This document shows, one piece after another, positions 54,784 to 62,988 of a stretch of DNA of 64,000 nucleotides. The DNA comes from Tidjanibacter massiliensis (GTDB taxonomy: Bacteria; Bacteroidota; Bacteroidia; Bacteroidales; Rikenellaceae). Each line of letters begins with the position of its first letter. Position 1 is the first letter of the stretch. A program made the position numbers and the translations under genes. A model generated the notes under the pieces. That model had not been told where the DNA came from, searched no databases, and saw only the letters and a list, made by a program, of their open reading frames with translations. The stretch lies in the NCBI RefSeq assembly GCF_900104605.1, contig NZ_LT629960.1, positions 496,001 to 560,000 on the forward strand. Reading direction: 5' to 3'.

Positions 54784-56007
54784 ATGACCGACAGAACGAC
54801 TTTCAGCGTTGTTTTCTTCTGTAAGAAAACCAAACTGAACAAAAAAGGGAAAGCCCCCATTTACGCCCGCATCACTACCAGCGGCGTTTCGACAGAAATA
54901 TATACCCAGTGCCAGATCGAGCCGGAAAAATGGAATCAAAAGGCCGAAAGGTCTTTAGCCCGCGATTCCGTATCTTTGCAGATCAACGAAATCATCGGCT
55001 CGTTCCGCGCCAATATCCTCGCAGCCTACGATCTGTTGGTCAAAGAGAACAAACAACCGAACTGTTTTGCCATTAAAGAGCGCCTGTGCAGTCAGGTCGG
55101 CAATTCCCGCATGTTCCTCGCGGAGTTCGCCAAATATTGCGACAAGCGTCAAAAAGAGGTCGGAGTGCGTATCACGCAACTTACAGCCAACAAATACCAC
55201 CGTCTGTTGCGCTATATGAAAGAGTACATCGGTCAGCAATACGGTAAAGAGGATTTGCCGTTCGATATGATTTCTTACGAGTATATCGACGGTCTCAATA
55301 CCTTCATGCAAACGGCACATGACTGCAAGAATAACGGAGCCGTGAATTTGCTGTGCTGCCTGAAAAACTTTATCCTGTACGCCATACGCAACGAATGGAT
55401 CGAGAAAAATCCGTTCCGGTATTACAAAATGAAGATAGACAAGACCAATGTCAAGGTACCGTTAACTAAAGCGGAGCTGGATTTGTTGATGACCAAACGG
55501 ATGCCTAACGAGCGTCTGGAGCGTGTGCGCGACGTCTGGTGTTTCTGCGCCCAGACGGGACTTGCATTTACCGATGCGGAACACCTGCGGGCGGAACATA
55601 TCTCTACGGACGAGAACGGCACGCAATGGATTCACAAACCTCGTGAAAAGACTTCGGTTATGAGCCGCATTCCGTTGTTGCCTTATCCGTTGAAGATACT
55701 GGCCAAATATGCGGATTCGAATTTGGAGGGCGGCAAACTGTTGCCGGTACCGAGCAATCAGAAGATGAATGCCTATTTGAAGGAAATCGCCGTTATATGC
55801 GACATCGGTAAAAACCTAACTACTCATTGCGCACGGCATACATTCGCTTCGCTGGCTATTGAATACGGCATGCCGATAGATGTAATCGCCAAAATTCTGG
55901 GCCATACGAACGTCAATATGACCCGCCACTATGCCAAATTTTCGGAACAGCTAATAAGCCGGGAAATGATGCGTTTCGGCGCGGAAGTCGGAAATTCCGC
56001 CGTATAA
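54784..56007 (+). CDS. Tyrosine site-specific integrase of the tRNA-Gly island
   Basis: This 407-residue protein has an arm-type N-terminal domain (TFSVVFFCKKTKLNKKGKAP), a SAM-like core-binding domain and the catalytic region: TGLAFTDAEHLR (the usual first arginine is replaced, as in some Bacteroidetes integrases), HCARHTFASLA, LGHTNVNMTRHYAKF with the nucleophile tyrosine. It lies in the same direction as tRNA-Gly, the usual arrangement for tRNA-targeted elements. Terminator at 56037-56059. Confidence 0.9.
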   Translation: MTDRTTFSVVFFCKKTKLNKKGKAPIYARITTSGVSTEIYTQCQIEPEKWNQKAERSLARDSVSLQINEIIGSFRANILAAYDLLVKENKQPNCFAIKERLCSQVGNSRMFLAEFAKYCDKRQKEVGVRITQLTANKYHRLLRYMKEYIGQQYGKEDLPFDMISYEYIDGLNTFMQTAHDCKNNGAVNLLCCLKNFILYAIRNEWIEKNPFRYYKMKIDKTNVKVPLTKAELDLLMTKRMPNERLERVRDVWCFCAQTGLAFTDAEHLRAEHISTDENGTQWIHKPREKTSVMSRIPLLPYPLKILAKYADSNLEGGKLLPVPSNQKMNAYLKEIAVICDIGKNLTTHCARHTFASLAIEYGMPIDVIAKILGHTNVNMTRHYAKFSEQLISREMMRFGAEVGNSAV

Positions 56008-56036
56008 CCGGCAAAACGCCGAAAATACAGAAAGGG

Positions 56037-56059
56037 CAAAGGGGCTTTTAGCCCCTTTG
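56037..56059. terminator. Terminator after the integrase
   Basis: CAAAGGGGCT (56037-56046), loop TTT, AGCCCCTTTG (56050-56059). The stem lies 29 bp after the integrase stop and may also stop the minus-strand lipoprotein transcript. Confidence 0.6.
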
Positions 56060-56106
56060 TCGCTTTATAATCATCCGTAATAGAACTCTCCGTCAGGTAA
56101 TGCAAT

Positions 56107-56559
56107 CTATTCGGACAGGTCGCTTGCCGTTATCTTGAATACCCATGTCGCATCCTGTGCATCGGCCGGCTCATTAAGATCTATCTCCTGCCAATCTTTT
56201 TCATTCCAGAACTGCCTGCCGGAAACTCCTGCATTTTCACGTTCCCAAATTTTAACAGGCTCGCCGCTCTCGGAATAAATAGTTAGCGTCTGGTAGTCAT
56301 TTTCCCGAAAAAAGATGGAAAAATCTTTTACAGCATTATAAGGAAGATATGTTTTATAAACTTCATAACGCTTTCCCGGAAGTATTTCGTGTTTGTCCCT
56401 ATCATCGAATTGACAGTATATTGATTCTCGCGTACCGTTTGACAGATACCATGTTTGTATCCAATGTGTGGTAACTTCTGTAGGATCACAAGAAATCAAT
56501 ATACTGCTGATAATCAGCAGAACTACAATGCTTCCGATTTTACTAACAATCCTTTTCAT
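56107..56559 (-). CDS. Small lipoprotein, member of a duplicated cassette
   Basis: This 150-residue protein has a lipoprotein signal (ISSILISC at about 17-24). The mature part contains NGTRESIYCQFDDRDKHEIL, then PGKRYEVYKTYLPYN, a beta-rich pattern shared in outline with the lipoprotein at 58722-59375. No catalytic motif is visible. It lies after the HELSH-bearing gene, has its own promoter box (TATATTTG, 56625-56618) and is preceded by a terminator. I do not recognise a family. Confidence 0.65.
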   Translation of the reverse strand: MKRIVSKIGSIVVLLIISSILISCDPTEVTTHWIQTWYLSNGTRESIYCQFDDRDKHEILPGKRYEVYKTYLPYNAVKDFSIFFRENDYQTLTIYSESGEPVKIWERENAGVSGRQFWNEKDWQEIDLNEPADAQDATWVFKITASDLSE

Positions 56560-56617
56560 AGGCTATAAGATTATGGGTTTATAATACAGACGCATTTCCG
56601 AACGGATTCGTTGCATA

Positions 56618-56625
56618 CAAATATA
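56618..56625 (-). promoter_or_regulatory. -7 box (TATATTTG) for the small lipoprotein
   Basis: Minus-strand TATATTTG lies 58 bp before the start at 56559 and just after a terminator, so this gene is probably transcribed separately from the larger lipoprotein gene. Confidence 0.45.
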
Positions 56626-56640
56626 AAAAATAGTAAAAAA

Positions 56641-56665
56641 ATACCCCGACATTTAGTCGGGGTAT
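56641..56665 (-). terminator. Terminator of the large lipoprotein gene
   Basis: ATACCCCGAC (56641-56650) and GTCGGGGTAT (56656-56665), loop of 5 nt, followed on the minus strand by T's. It lies 18 bp after the stop of the 564-residue gene. Confidence 0.65.
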
Positions 56666-56683
56666 GATGAATTTATCTTCACA

Positions 56684-58378
56684 TTAGTCAATGATTATCG
56701 GGGGAAGTTCTATCAATGACAAAGGATAATGCTTTCTAAAAATTTTTTCGATGGCTTTCGCCTTATCCGGATAAGTGGTCATCATTTTATTCAACAATAA
56801 TTCCATTGTTGTAACATCGGCAGTGAGACAATTGAATAATTGTCTTGGAGTTAATATATCATAATAGGCAAGCTCCCAAAATATCTGCGGTTTGAACCAG
56901 TATTTCATTTCTTCACTGTTTGGATAATTCTCATTCGGACTTCCATATTGATAATACTGAAAGAACCATCGTCCGGAAAAGTGGCCCCAGATTTCACCCA
57001 CACCGCATCGGCCGTTATTGGCAGTAAGTCTGTCTCCATAAGTAGCCAGACCATCATTCCAGCAATTCAAAATATACTGAATGTATTGCTGCCAGTAAGA
57101 GGGGCCGGCTTGCCGGAAATGACTTGCATGGGACAATTCGTGAACAGTGGTAGTGAATATCCTTTCATAATTATTCGATGCGGTTCCGATAAAAATGTCC
57201 GGTAAAAGCTTCGCAACAAGATTGATGTCGATTTTTAGTTTGACTTTCAACCAATCAAGCAGTTTAGACATATCGACATTATAAGCGCCCCCGACTTCCG
57301 ACAACATAGGTGCACTTCCGTAAGATTCGTTTTCCAAACAATAGATGCGTAAAAACGGCTGCGGGGGCATTGCATAACTTCGAGATACACATTCTTCAAA
57401 ATAAGCACTCGCAGCATTATTGACCACACCCCAATCCCATGCCTGAGAGTTCGAAAACAAACAAACGCTATAGCCATAACGGGTTTGATAGCGCATATTA
57501 TGTTGCGCAGGCAGAACCGGCCCCCAATTACCATAGACATTAAACTTGTATTGGCCATTCTCAAAAGAGAGATAATATTGTGGATTGCACTGATACGGGC
57601 GGGGAATTCTGTAACGGCCATCTCGGTCCGTATAGGTCGATGAAAAATTAAGTCCCCATCGGGTAGTGACTTGAACATAGCGTAAGCCGACCATCTGCTG
57701 TTTGTTTTCGTCCCATATACTGATGCGACCGACCGGATTAACTGGGGTATCGAAAAGTCCGGCAGGTGTCGGATTTGCAGCCGGAACCATATCTCCGTAG
57801 CCGCAACGTTGAAAAGCGAGACACTCCAAATCCGAATCATAAGGCTGGCTTACAAGCTGGCCTTTTTCATTGATGAAATTGGGAATATACACAGGTTCCA
57901 AGATTTCATAACGAATGTGGCCAGGAAACTGGAAATCAACTCCGACAGTCGTATAAAGCCAGGTAATTTGACCTTCCGGAATCTCGGGGTCCTGATAATA
58001 ATCGCCGATAACCTCCAGTTCGTAATCCAGCGGATGGTCGAACAGCGTCAGGGAGCGTTGATTTTCCAAATATGCCACGTCCTCCATATTCTGCGGTAGA
58101 AATCTGACATATAAAGCATTGGCCTTAATAGAAGCTCCGGCAAACTCACTGCGCGTACTCGACAGACTGGTTAAAGAGCTGCTCATGTTGGATAAGGAAT
58201 AGGGATTATTCAGTTTCTCCCCCAAAATGGTTTTGCGGCCGCGATTGGAACCTCCGATAAGTTTCAATTCCGGTTTCGGCGTATTGTCGTCGGCGATTTC
58301 AGGTACCGTATCCATATCTTTGGAACAACCGACGAGCATTGCCGCTAATAAAGCGCACAGGCATAGAATCTTTTTCAT
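56684..58378 (-). CDS. Large lipoprotein with a zinc-peptidase-like HELSH motif
   Basis: This 564-residue protein has a lipoprotein signal (LLAAMLVGC at 10-18). A middle region near residues 215-275 has the pattern of a beta-sandwich/regulatory repeat (GRISIWDENKQQMVGLRYVQ, YTDRDGRYRI). The C-terminal part carries VHELSHASHF (HELSH 413-417) followed at 459-466 by VGEIWGHF, giving plausible zinc ligands and a catalytic glutamate. Family not identified; a surface metallopeptidase is the best guess. The gene shares its layout with the 510-residue lipoprotein at 59394-60926. Confidence 0.65.
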   Translation of the reverse strand: MKKILCLCALLAAMLVGCSKDMDTVPEIADDNTPKPELKLIGGSNRGRKTILGEKLNNPYSLSNMSSSLTSLSSTRSEFAGASIKANALYVRFLPQNMEDVAYLENQRSLTLFDHPLDYELEVIGDYYQDPEIPEGQITWLYTTVGVDFQFPGHIRYEILEPVYIPNFINEKGQLVSQPYDSDLECLAFQRCGYGDMVPAANPTPAGLFDTPVNPVGRISIWDENKQQMVGLRYVQVTTRWGLNFSSTYTDRDGRYRIPRPYQCNPQYYLSFENGQYKFNVYGNWGPVLPAQHNMRYQTRYGYSVCLFSNSQAWDWGVVNNAASAYFEECVSRSYAMPPQPFLRIYCLENESYGSAPMLSEVGGAYNVDMSKLLDWLKVKLKIDINLVAKLLPDIFIGTASNNYERIFTTTVHELSHASHFRQAGPSYWQQYIQYILNCWNDGLATYGDRLTANNGRCGVGEIWGHFSGRWFFQYYQYGSPNENYPNSEEMKYWFKPQIFWELAYYDILTPRQLFNCLTADVTTMELLLNKMMTTYPDKAKAIEKIFRKHYPLSLIELPPIIID

Positions 58379-58670
58379 AATCGCATTTTTTAAGTTGGAT
58401 AATTACAGTTAAGTAAAAATGAAACCTCCTTTCTGCGGTTAATTATGTGCGTGCGTTATAAAAATAACAATTAAAATTGAAAAACCAAAATATATCGTAA
58501 TTTTTTAGATAATTCGCAGTAAAGTAAATTGTTCTTAAGATTCTTTTGATGTAGGAATCGGGGCCGACCTGTTCTGTCATGATTTTTCGTTTGCTATATG
58601 TTTTATGAATATACGGGGCTTGTTTTCGGCTGTCAGTATTTTTTGGGAATCGTTACGGCCATGACATAAA
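58379..58670. other. A+T-rich spacer before the terminator
   Basis: About 290 bp, A+T-rich, no gene seen. It should contain the promoter of the 564-residue lipoprotein gene; a TATATTTTG-like word on the minus strand is only a weak candidate. Confidence 0.35.
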
Positions 58671-58702
58671 AATAGAGCCGCAATAGCTATTGCGGCTCTA
58701 TT
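58671..58702 (-). terminator. 32-bp palindrome ending the first lipoprotein pair
   Basis: AATAGAGCCGCAATAG is followed directly by its exact complement; T's follow on the minus strand. It lies 19 bp after the stop of the 217-residue gene. Confidence 0.6.
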
Positions 58703-58721
58703 CGTTCAGAGAATCCGGGAG

Positions 58722-59375
58722 TTACCTTTCACCGCTTCCGTAATTGGCCATACGTTCGTCGTACATGGCTTTGGCCCGGTCGTAATCTTCGTCGGTGAAG
58801 ATATAGACCCAGCGCAGACGACGGTCGGTGAATTTTTCGAAGATCCATTCGTTCTCGTCGCCAATCGTCCCCGCAAAATCATCCTCGGAAGGGAACAGAT
58901 AGCGTTCGGATACCGTATGAAAGAAGTCTGCCTCTATAGGATCAGACACAATCTTGTCATAGATAACACGTATTGACCGAATATCGTCGAACGACTCGAT
59001 AGGGCCATCCCGATAAGTGCCGAAAACTTCCTGTCCGAAATTATCGGTATATTTTGTTCCCGGTCGTAAAAACTCACCTATATTTTTCCATTTTGAAGAA
59101 ACCGCTACGGTCAGGGTATGGCTGCTCTTATTGCACAGGCAAAAATAGTTGTAGTAACATTGAGAAAATTCGGAGTCCGGGTGTTCATCAGGAATCATAT
59201 CCTCCATACTTCCCCAGGGTCCTACTTCCCTGAATCCGGCTGTCGGGTCCACATACTCCGGCTCCTCCGGTGCGGGAGGGTCCGAAGGAAGGACCGATAC
59301 CGAATCCTTGTCGCTGCCGCATCCCGCCATACGGCAGCAGGCGAGCAGCAGCACTGTGTAATAAAGCCATTTCAT
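58722..59375 (-). CDS. Small lipoprotein, second member of the cassette
   Basis: This 217-residue protein has a lipoprotein signal (CCRMAGC near residue 19), then a proline-rich acidic linker. The central part CNKSSHTLTVAVSSKWKNI then PGTKYTDNFGQ has a pattern similar to the smaller lipoprotein at 56107 (short polar strand, PG.KY). It follows the large lipoprotein gene by 18 bp, so the two form an operon. No enzyme motif is visible. Confidence 0.6.
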   Translation of the reverse strand: MKWLYYTVLLLACCRMAGCGSDKDSVSVLPSDPPAPEEPEYVDPTAGFREVGPWGSMEDMIPDEHPDSEFSQCYYNYFCLCNKSSHTLTVAVSSKWKNIGEFLRPGTKYTDNFGQEVFGTYRDGPIESFDDIRSIRVIYDKIVSDPIEADFFHTVSERYLFPSEDDFAGTIGDENEWIFEKFTDRRLRWVYIFTDEDYDRAKAMYDERMANYGSGER

Positions 59376-59393
59376 AATCGCAGCGTATTTAAG

Positions 59394-60926
59394 TTAGTTA
59401 CTTAACTGGTTGTAAGTGCGGAAAAGCGTCGTCACGTCCGCATTGGTAAACCCGAAATCGTTTGCGAGCGGCAGCAGGTTCGTGCGGACATTCGATATAG
59501 TCGCCGATTCGAATGCGATATTCTGCACATCGCCATAACTCGACAAGTAGATGTTGTCGTTGGGGATGTAGTTGTTGAACGAGATGATACCCGGAGCCAG
59601 TTGGTTGTATCCGTCGTGAAGGTCGATGAACAACGGTGTTTCGGTCTTATGCCCGTTATTCACGCTCCATCCCTGAATGTTCCAGCCGTCCGGTTTGGGA
59701 CCGTTCGAATCGTAAGTATGCAGCTTGTCCAATACATCGAGCCGGGCGTATTCGTAATCCGTGAAGAACCAGCGGGTGTACATCGCAAAACTATCCTTAA
59801 CAGCAGTGAGGCAATTGTTATAATCAGTACGATGCGCCCGGTAATAGGCAGCCTGTCCGATACCGTAATTGGTGATGCCGATAATTTCCTGGCAGGGTCT
59901 GCCGCCGCAGTAGATGTTGATATAAGGTACGGTACCGGTTATCTCACTCGTTTTTCCGTTGTCGGAATTACTTTTATCAAAATATTTTATGGTCAATTTT
60001 GTATCGAACGTCAAGCCGGCCATCTGCGCCGCATTGATGCCGCGCAGGATATTGACGGCGTAGTACGCATCGTTGGCCCCCAGAGCGAACATCGGCACGC
60101 ATCTCCAAACGGTACCGGGATGTTGCGTCGGGCCGTTGATGACCATCGTTTGGCCGTTGGAGTTCTTGATGCTCCAGGTATCCGTATCGAACGTGATGCG
60201 GAAAGTGACCAGAGTTTCCCATATCGTTCTTTTGGTCCTGAAGCCCCCATACATGTCGGTATAAACGGTTTCCGTCTTCGGGAAAGAGATTCCGTTGCTC
60301 TGTTCGGTGACGAATACCGGAACGCCCTGCACGCCGACTTCTCGCCCGGCGATGTTGTCGTAAACACGGACGCTGCCGTGGGGGACGGCTTCATTCGCCT
60401 CGGTACGGGTGCGGTAAGGCTCGTTCAGCTCCTCGGCCCGTGCGACTATCTGTCGCGCCAGCGCCGCATCCTCGATTCCCGAATTGTCCGCATACGGCGT
60501 GTAATAGCTCTTGAGCACCTCGTATTCGACGGCGGGCAGCGTCATATCGCTGCGAACCAGCGCATAGAGTTTGCCGACACCCTCGCACGGCGGCTGTACC
60601 GCATAAGCGGCTCCTTGCGGAAGTTCCGGAACCTCGAATACATCGAAAGGCAGGCACTCGAACTGAGGCGCAGCCAGCAGCCGGTCATACTCTTCGAGGG
60701 TCGCCGGGGCGAATTCGACGTACAGGTGGGTGGGCTGCAGCTCGGTCATCGGTGCGCGGGTGCCCGCCACCTCGGAGACGACTTGCTGCATGAACTCCAG
60801 TTCATAGGGAGTTCCGTCTTTGGGCATGATGTTTCGGGAGGCATACTCCCGCTCTTCGATAGAATCTACCGAACAGCCCGCCAATACCATTGCACATGCC
60901 GTTGCCATAAAGAATAACTTTTTCAT
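59394..60926 (-). CDS. Large lipoprotein, paralogue lacking the HELSH site
   Basis: This 510-residue protein has a lipoprotein signal (ACAMVLAGC at about 10-18). It shares the layout of the 564-residue gene: LYVEFAPATLEEYDRL early, VRVYDNIAGREVGVQGVPV and YTDMYGGFRT in the middle, and a C-terminal region with YGIGQAAYYRAHRTDY where the HELSH site would be. No zinc motif remains, so it is probably a non-catalytic paralogue. A promoter box lies about 200 bp upstream (61137-61130). Confidence 0.6.
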   Translation of the reverse strand: MKKLFFMATACAMVLAGCSVDSIEEREYASRNIMPKDGTPYELEFMQQVVSEVAGTRAPMTELQPTHLYVEFAPATLEEYDRLLAAPQFECLPFDVFEVPELPQGAAYAVQPPCEGVGKLYALVRSDMTLPAVEYEVLKSYYTPYADNSGIEDAALARQIVARAEELNEPYRTRTEANEAVPHGSVRVYDNIAGREVGVQGVPVFVTEQSNGISFPKTETVYTDMYGGFRTKRTIWETLVTFRITFDTDTWSIKNSNGQTMVINGPTQHPGTVWRCVPMFALGANDAYYAVNILRGINAAQMAGLTFDTKLTIKYFDKSNSDNGKTSEITGTVPYINIYCGGRPCQEIIGITNYGIGQAAYYRAHRTDYNNCLTAVKDSFAMYTRWFFTDYEYARLDVLDKLHTYDSNGPKPDGWNIQGWSVNNGHKTETPLFIDLHDGYNQLAPGIISFNNYIPNDNIYLSSYGDVQNIAFESATISNVRTNLLPLANDFGFTNADVTTLFRTYNQLSN

Positions 60927-61129
60927 CTCAGTGTAATTTTAAGGTTAATGATGTGGCGGAGCGCTCTCCGCCGTTGGCTTCCGATATTGATAATCTTGTG
61001 GTATTGCACGCTGCAAATCCATCAGATCACCATGATACCGGGCCCGTCATAACCTTAAAATTCCACACACTGAAAATATCCGTTCCGATAATCCGCCGTA
61101 TCGTCGCGATGCGGTTGTATATCCTATTT

Positions 61130-61137
61130 CAAATATA
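61130..61137 (-). promoter_or_regulatory. -7 box (TATATTTG) of the lipoprotein operon
   Basis: Minus-strand TATATTTG with a TTG 20 bp upstream lies about 200 bp before the start at 60926. If used, the transcript has a long leader in which regulation is possible. Confidence 0.4.
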
Positions 61138-61275
61138 TGTAGATTTTATCATTAAAACAAGGCAAAAGTAAAATAATTATCATTCGACGGCGGACAGAAT
61201 ACACACAAAACCGGGACGCCTCGGACAAAATGTCTGCGGCGTCCCGGTTCGATTGTGTCTGGCCCGTCTGTAGTT

Positions 61276-61500
61276 TTAGAACGGGCTTTCGGCAGGCCGG
61301 TAATTTTTGCCGAGTGTTTCGCGTATCCCCGTTTCGGGATAGAGGAATACCCGCCCGCTGATGACGGTATAGGGAATCTGCCTCGTGTCGCGCAGGGTCT
61401 GCAATGTTCCGGGGGGGGGATATGCAGGTATCCGCACACCTCCTCCCCGGTCAGGCAGCGTTCTCCCAAGACCGAGGGGCGGTAGCTGTCCAGCGTCCGG
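61276..61500 (-). pseudogene. Excisionase-like HTH gene out of frame at a G8 tract
   Basis: The minus strand carries LGERCLTGEEVCGYLHIPP in one frame and GTLQTLRDTRQIPYTV, then RVFLYPETGIRETL in another. The frames meet in a run of eight C (G8 at 61411-61418 on the plus strand). With nine C the halves join into a normal excisionase-type helix-turn-helix. No clear ATG precedes it; the upstream frame lacks a good start. The tract may be a real phase-variable site or simple decay. Confidence 0.6.
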
Positions 61501-61562
61501 CATCCGTATTTTTGCGGCCTACACGAGAGTGCCGAACGGTTGTCATCTTCTGCGCCTTTATA

Positions 61563-61751
61563 TCATTTCGTATTCTTCATGAGGATTGGGTACCGCAGTT
61601 CCGCGAGCGCACGAAAGTCAATCTTCCCGTCCAGCGGCACTACCGGGAGTTTGTGACAGCACAGTACGCCGGCCGTTTCTTTATCGACTTTCAGCTTGTT
61701 GTACTCCAGCACGCCGACGATATTTTTGCCGTAAGTTATTCTTGCGACCAT
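61563..61751 (-). pseudogene. N-terminal stump of a MobB-type relaxase
   Basis: The 62-residue frame starts MVARITYGKNIVGVLEYNKL, the typical beginning of Bacteroides MobB/relaxase proteins, and continues to LMKNTK before a stop. A real relaxase is several hundred residues, so most of the gene is missing, apparently by a deletion joining it to the HTH remnant. Its start overlaps the end of the MobC-like frame by 16 bp, the normal coupling of mobilization genes. Confidence 0.6.
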
Positions 61752-62152
61752 TCTTCACGCATTTGTTTTGCCAGCGCTTCGATACGTAAGCTGAGTGCCT
61801 TCAGTTGGCGCGTATAGCCGATAAGAATCCCGATCTGTGTGAGGATAGCGCGGTCGGAATAGCGGGTATTTACCTGCCGGACGACCTGGTTATAGTTGTT
61901 CCCGAGCTTGGAAAATTGTCAGTAAAAATCGTTCAGCCGGGCGATGAATTGGGCTTTCGAGGTATCGACTTTATAGACTTTCAGCTCTCAGCCGAAGAGC
62001 CGTGAAAGGATGAATCGGGAGACGTTCTCGGTACAATCGGCTTCTTCAAGCATCTTGCGGAAACGGATTTCCTGTTTATCGTTCAGCAGAAAGTTGTAAC
62101 GGTGTGTTTTGGGGTCGGCAGCTTTAGGCCGTCCGCTTTTCTTGTGTACCAT
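61736..62152 (-). pseudogene. MobC-like mobilization protein with two in-frame stops
   Basis: From ATG 62152 the frame encodes KKSGRPKAADPKTHRYNFLL and a ribbon-helix-helix-like relaxosome protein. It is interrupted by TGA at 61990-61988 and 61921-61919, then continues LGNNYNQVVRQVN and EALAKQM to 61736, about 138 residues in total, the usual length for MobC/MobA-like accessory proteins. Both TGA could come from CGA. It overlaps the relaxase start. Confidence 0.65.
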
Positions 62153-62218
62153 AATGATAGTTGAAAGGGTTTGCGACTTGGGAGCGAACCATAGCCCGAC
62201 AGCCGAAGGCCGCCGGGC

Positions 62219-62306
62219 CTTTTCGTATGCGGGAAACATTTTCCGCATACGAAAAGATACCTTGCTCTCGGCTCTTGCCGAGAAAACCGCTCCGCGTGCG
62301 GAGCGG
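62219..62306. other. Cluster of three hairpins, candidate oriT
   Basis: Three perfect hairpins follow each other upstream of the MobC-like start: CTTTTCGTATGCGG (62219-62232) with its complement at 62243-62256; TCTCGGC/GCCGAGA at 62266-62283; CCGCTCCGC/GCGGAGCGG at 62287-62306. Clustered hairpins beside mobilization genes are typical of oriT and of relaxosome or regulatory sites; no nic site is proven. Confidence 0.4.
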
Positions 62307-62762
62307 CCTTCGATGCCGGGAAACTACCGGTTCGTCCGACGGTGCAATGTTACGAAAGAATCCATAACGGCACAATGACCCGAAACGGCCTGCGGATGCC
62401 TGTGAGTGTCGTATTCCCGAAACGGAATCCGAGAAGATTTTCAAGTAGTCTCTTTGTCTGCAAATGAATGACCGCAGGCTTTGCAATCGTGCATTCACTG
62501 AATGAGTGAACTCACTGTAATCACCGGCAGAATGAAATCTATAATGATAGAAGGGTTGGTGATATGATACTTATTATTTGTCGAAAAAAGAGTATTTACA
62601 AATCGCAAAAGGCTCTGGGGACCGGAAAAGAATTTATACTATTTAGATAAAATATTCCAACAAAATTATATCTATATAGAGAATAAAACTATTAAAGGCG
62701 AGGAGCACGATTTGAAACATAATTTATAAAAATCTGTGTTATTGACTTATATATAAAAGATC
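62307..62762. other. Spacer, increasingly A+T-rich
   Basis: Nothing convincingly coding. The G+C-rich hairpin zone gives way to strongly A+T-rich DNA after about 62520, which may mark the border of the mobilizable element. Confidence 0.35.
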
Positions 62763-62876
62763 TTAGTCAACTCTATTTTCAAATAATTTATCTCGCCAAT
62801 ATTCAACACCGTCTTTTGGTACGGCAATCCATAATAGTTTCTTTGGGCGCATGCAAGCTACATAGACGATCGGAGC
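62763..62876 (-). pseudogene. C-terminal remnant of a UvrD-like helicase
   Basis: The minus strand reads APIVYVACMRPKKLLWIAVP and ends DKLFENRVD before a stop at 62763. This resembles motif VI (VAxTRAxxxL) and the tail of UvrD/SF1 helicases. Only about 37 residues remain; a stop lies directly upstream in the same frame. Another short frame (62880-62985) with VDIKCLVFLRPST may be a further piece. Confidence 0.4.
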
Positions 62877-62988
62877 TTTTCATTATTTTGAATATTTTGT
62901 TGTGCTGGGTCTCAAGAAGACAAGGCATTTAATGTCAACCCAACTGCCCTTACCGCAAGAAAAAGCAATCGGGTTTGCTATGTAAATA

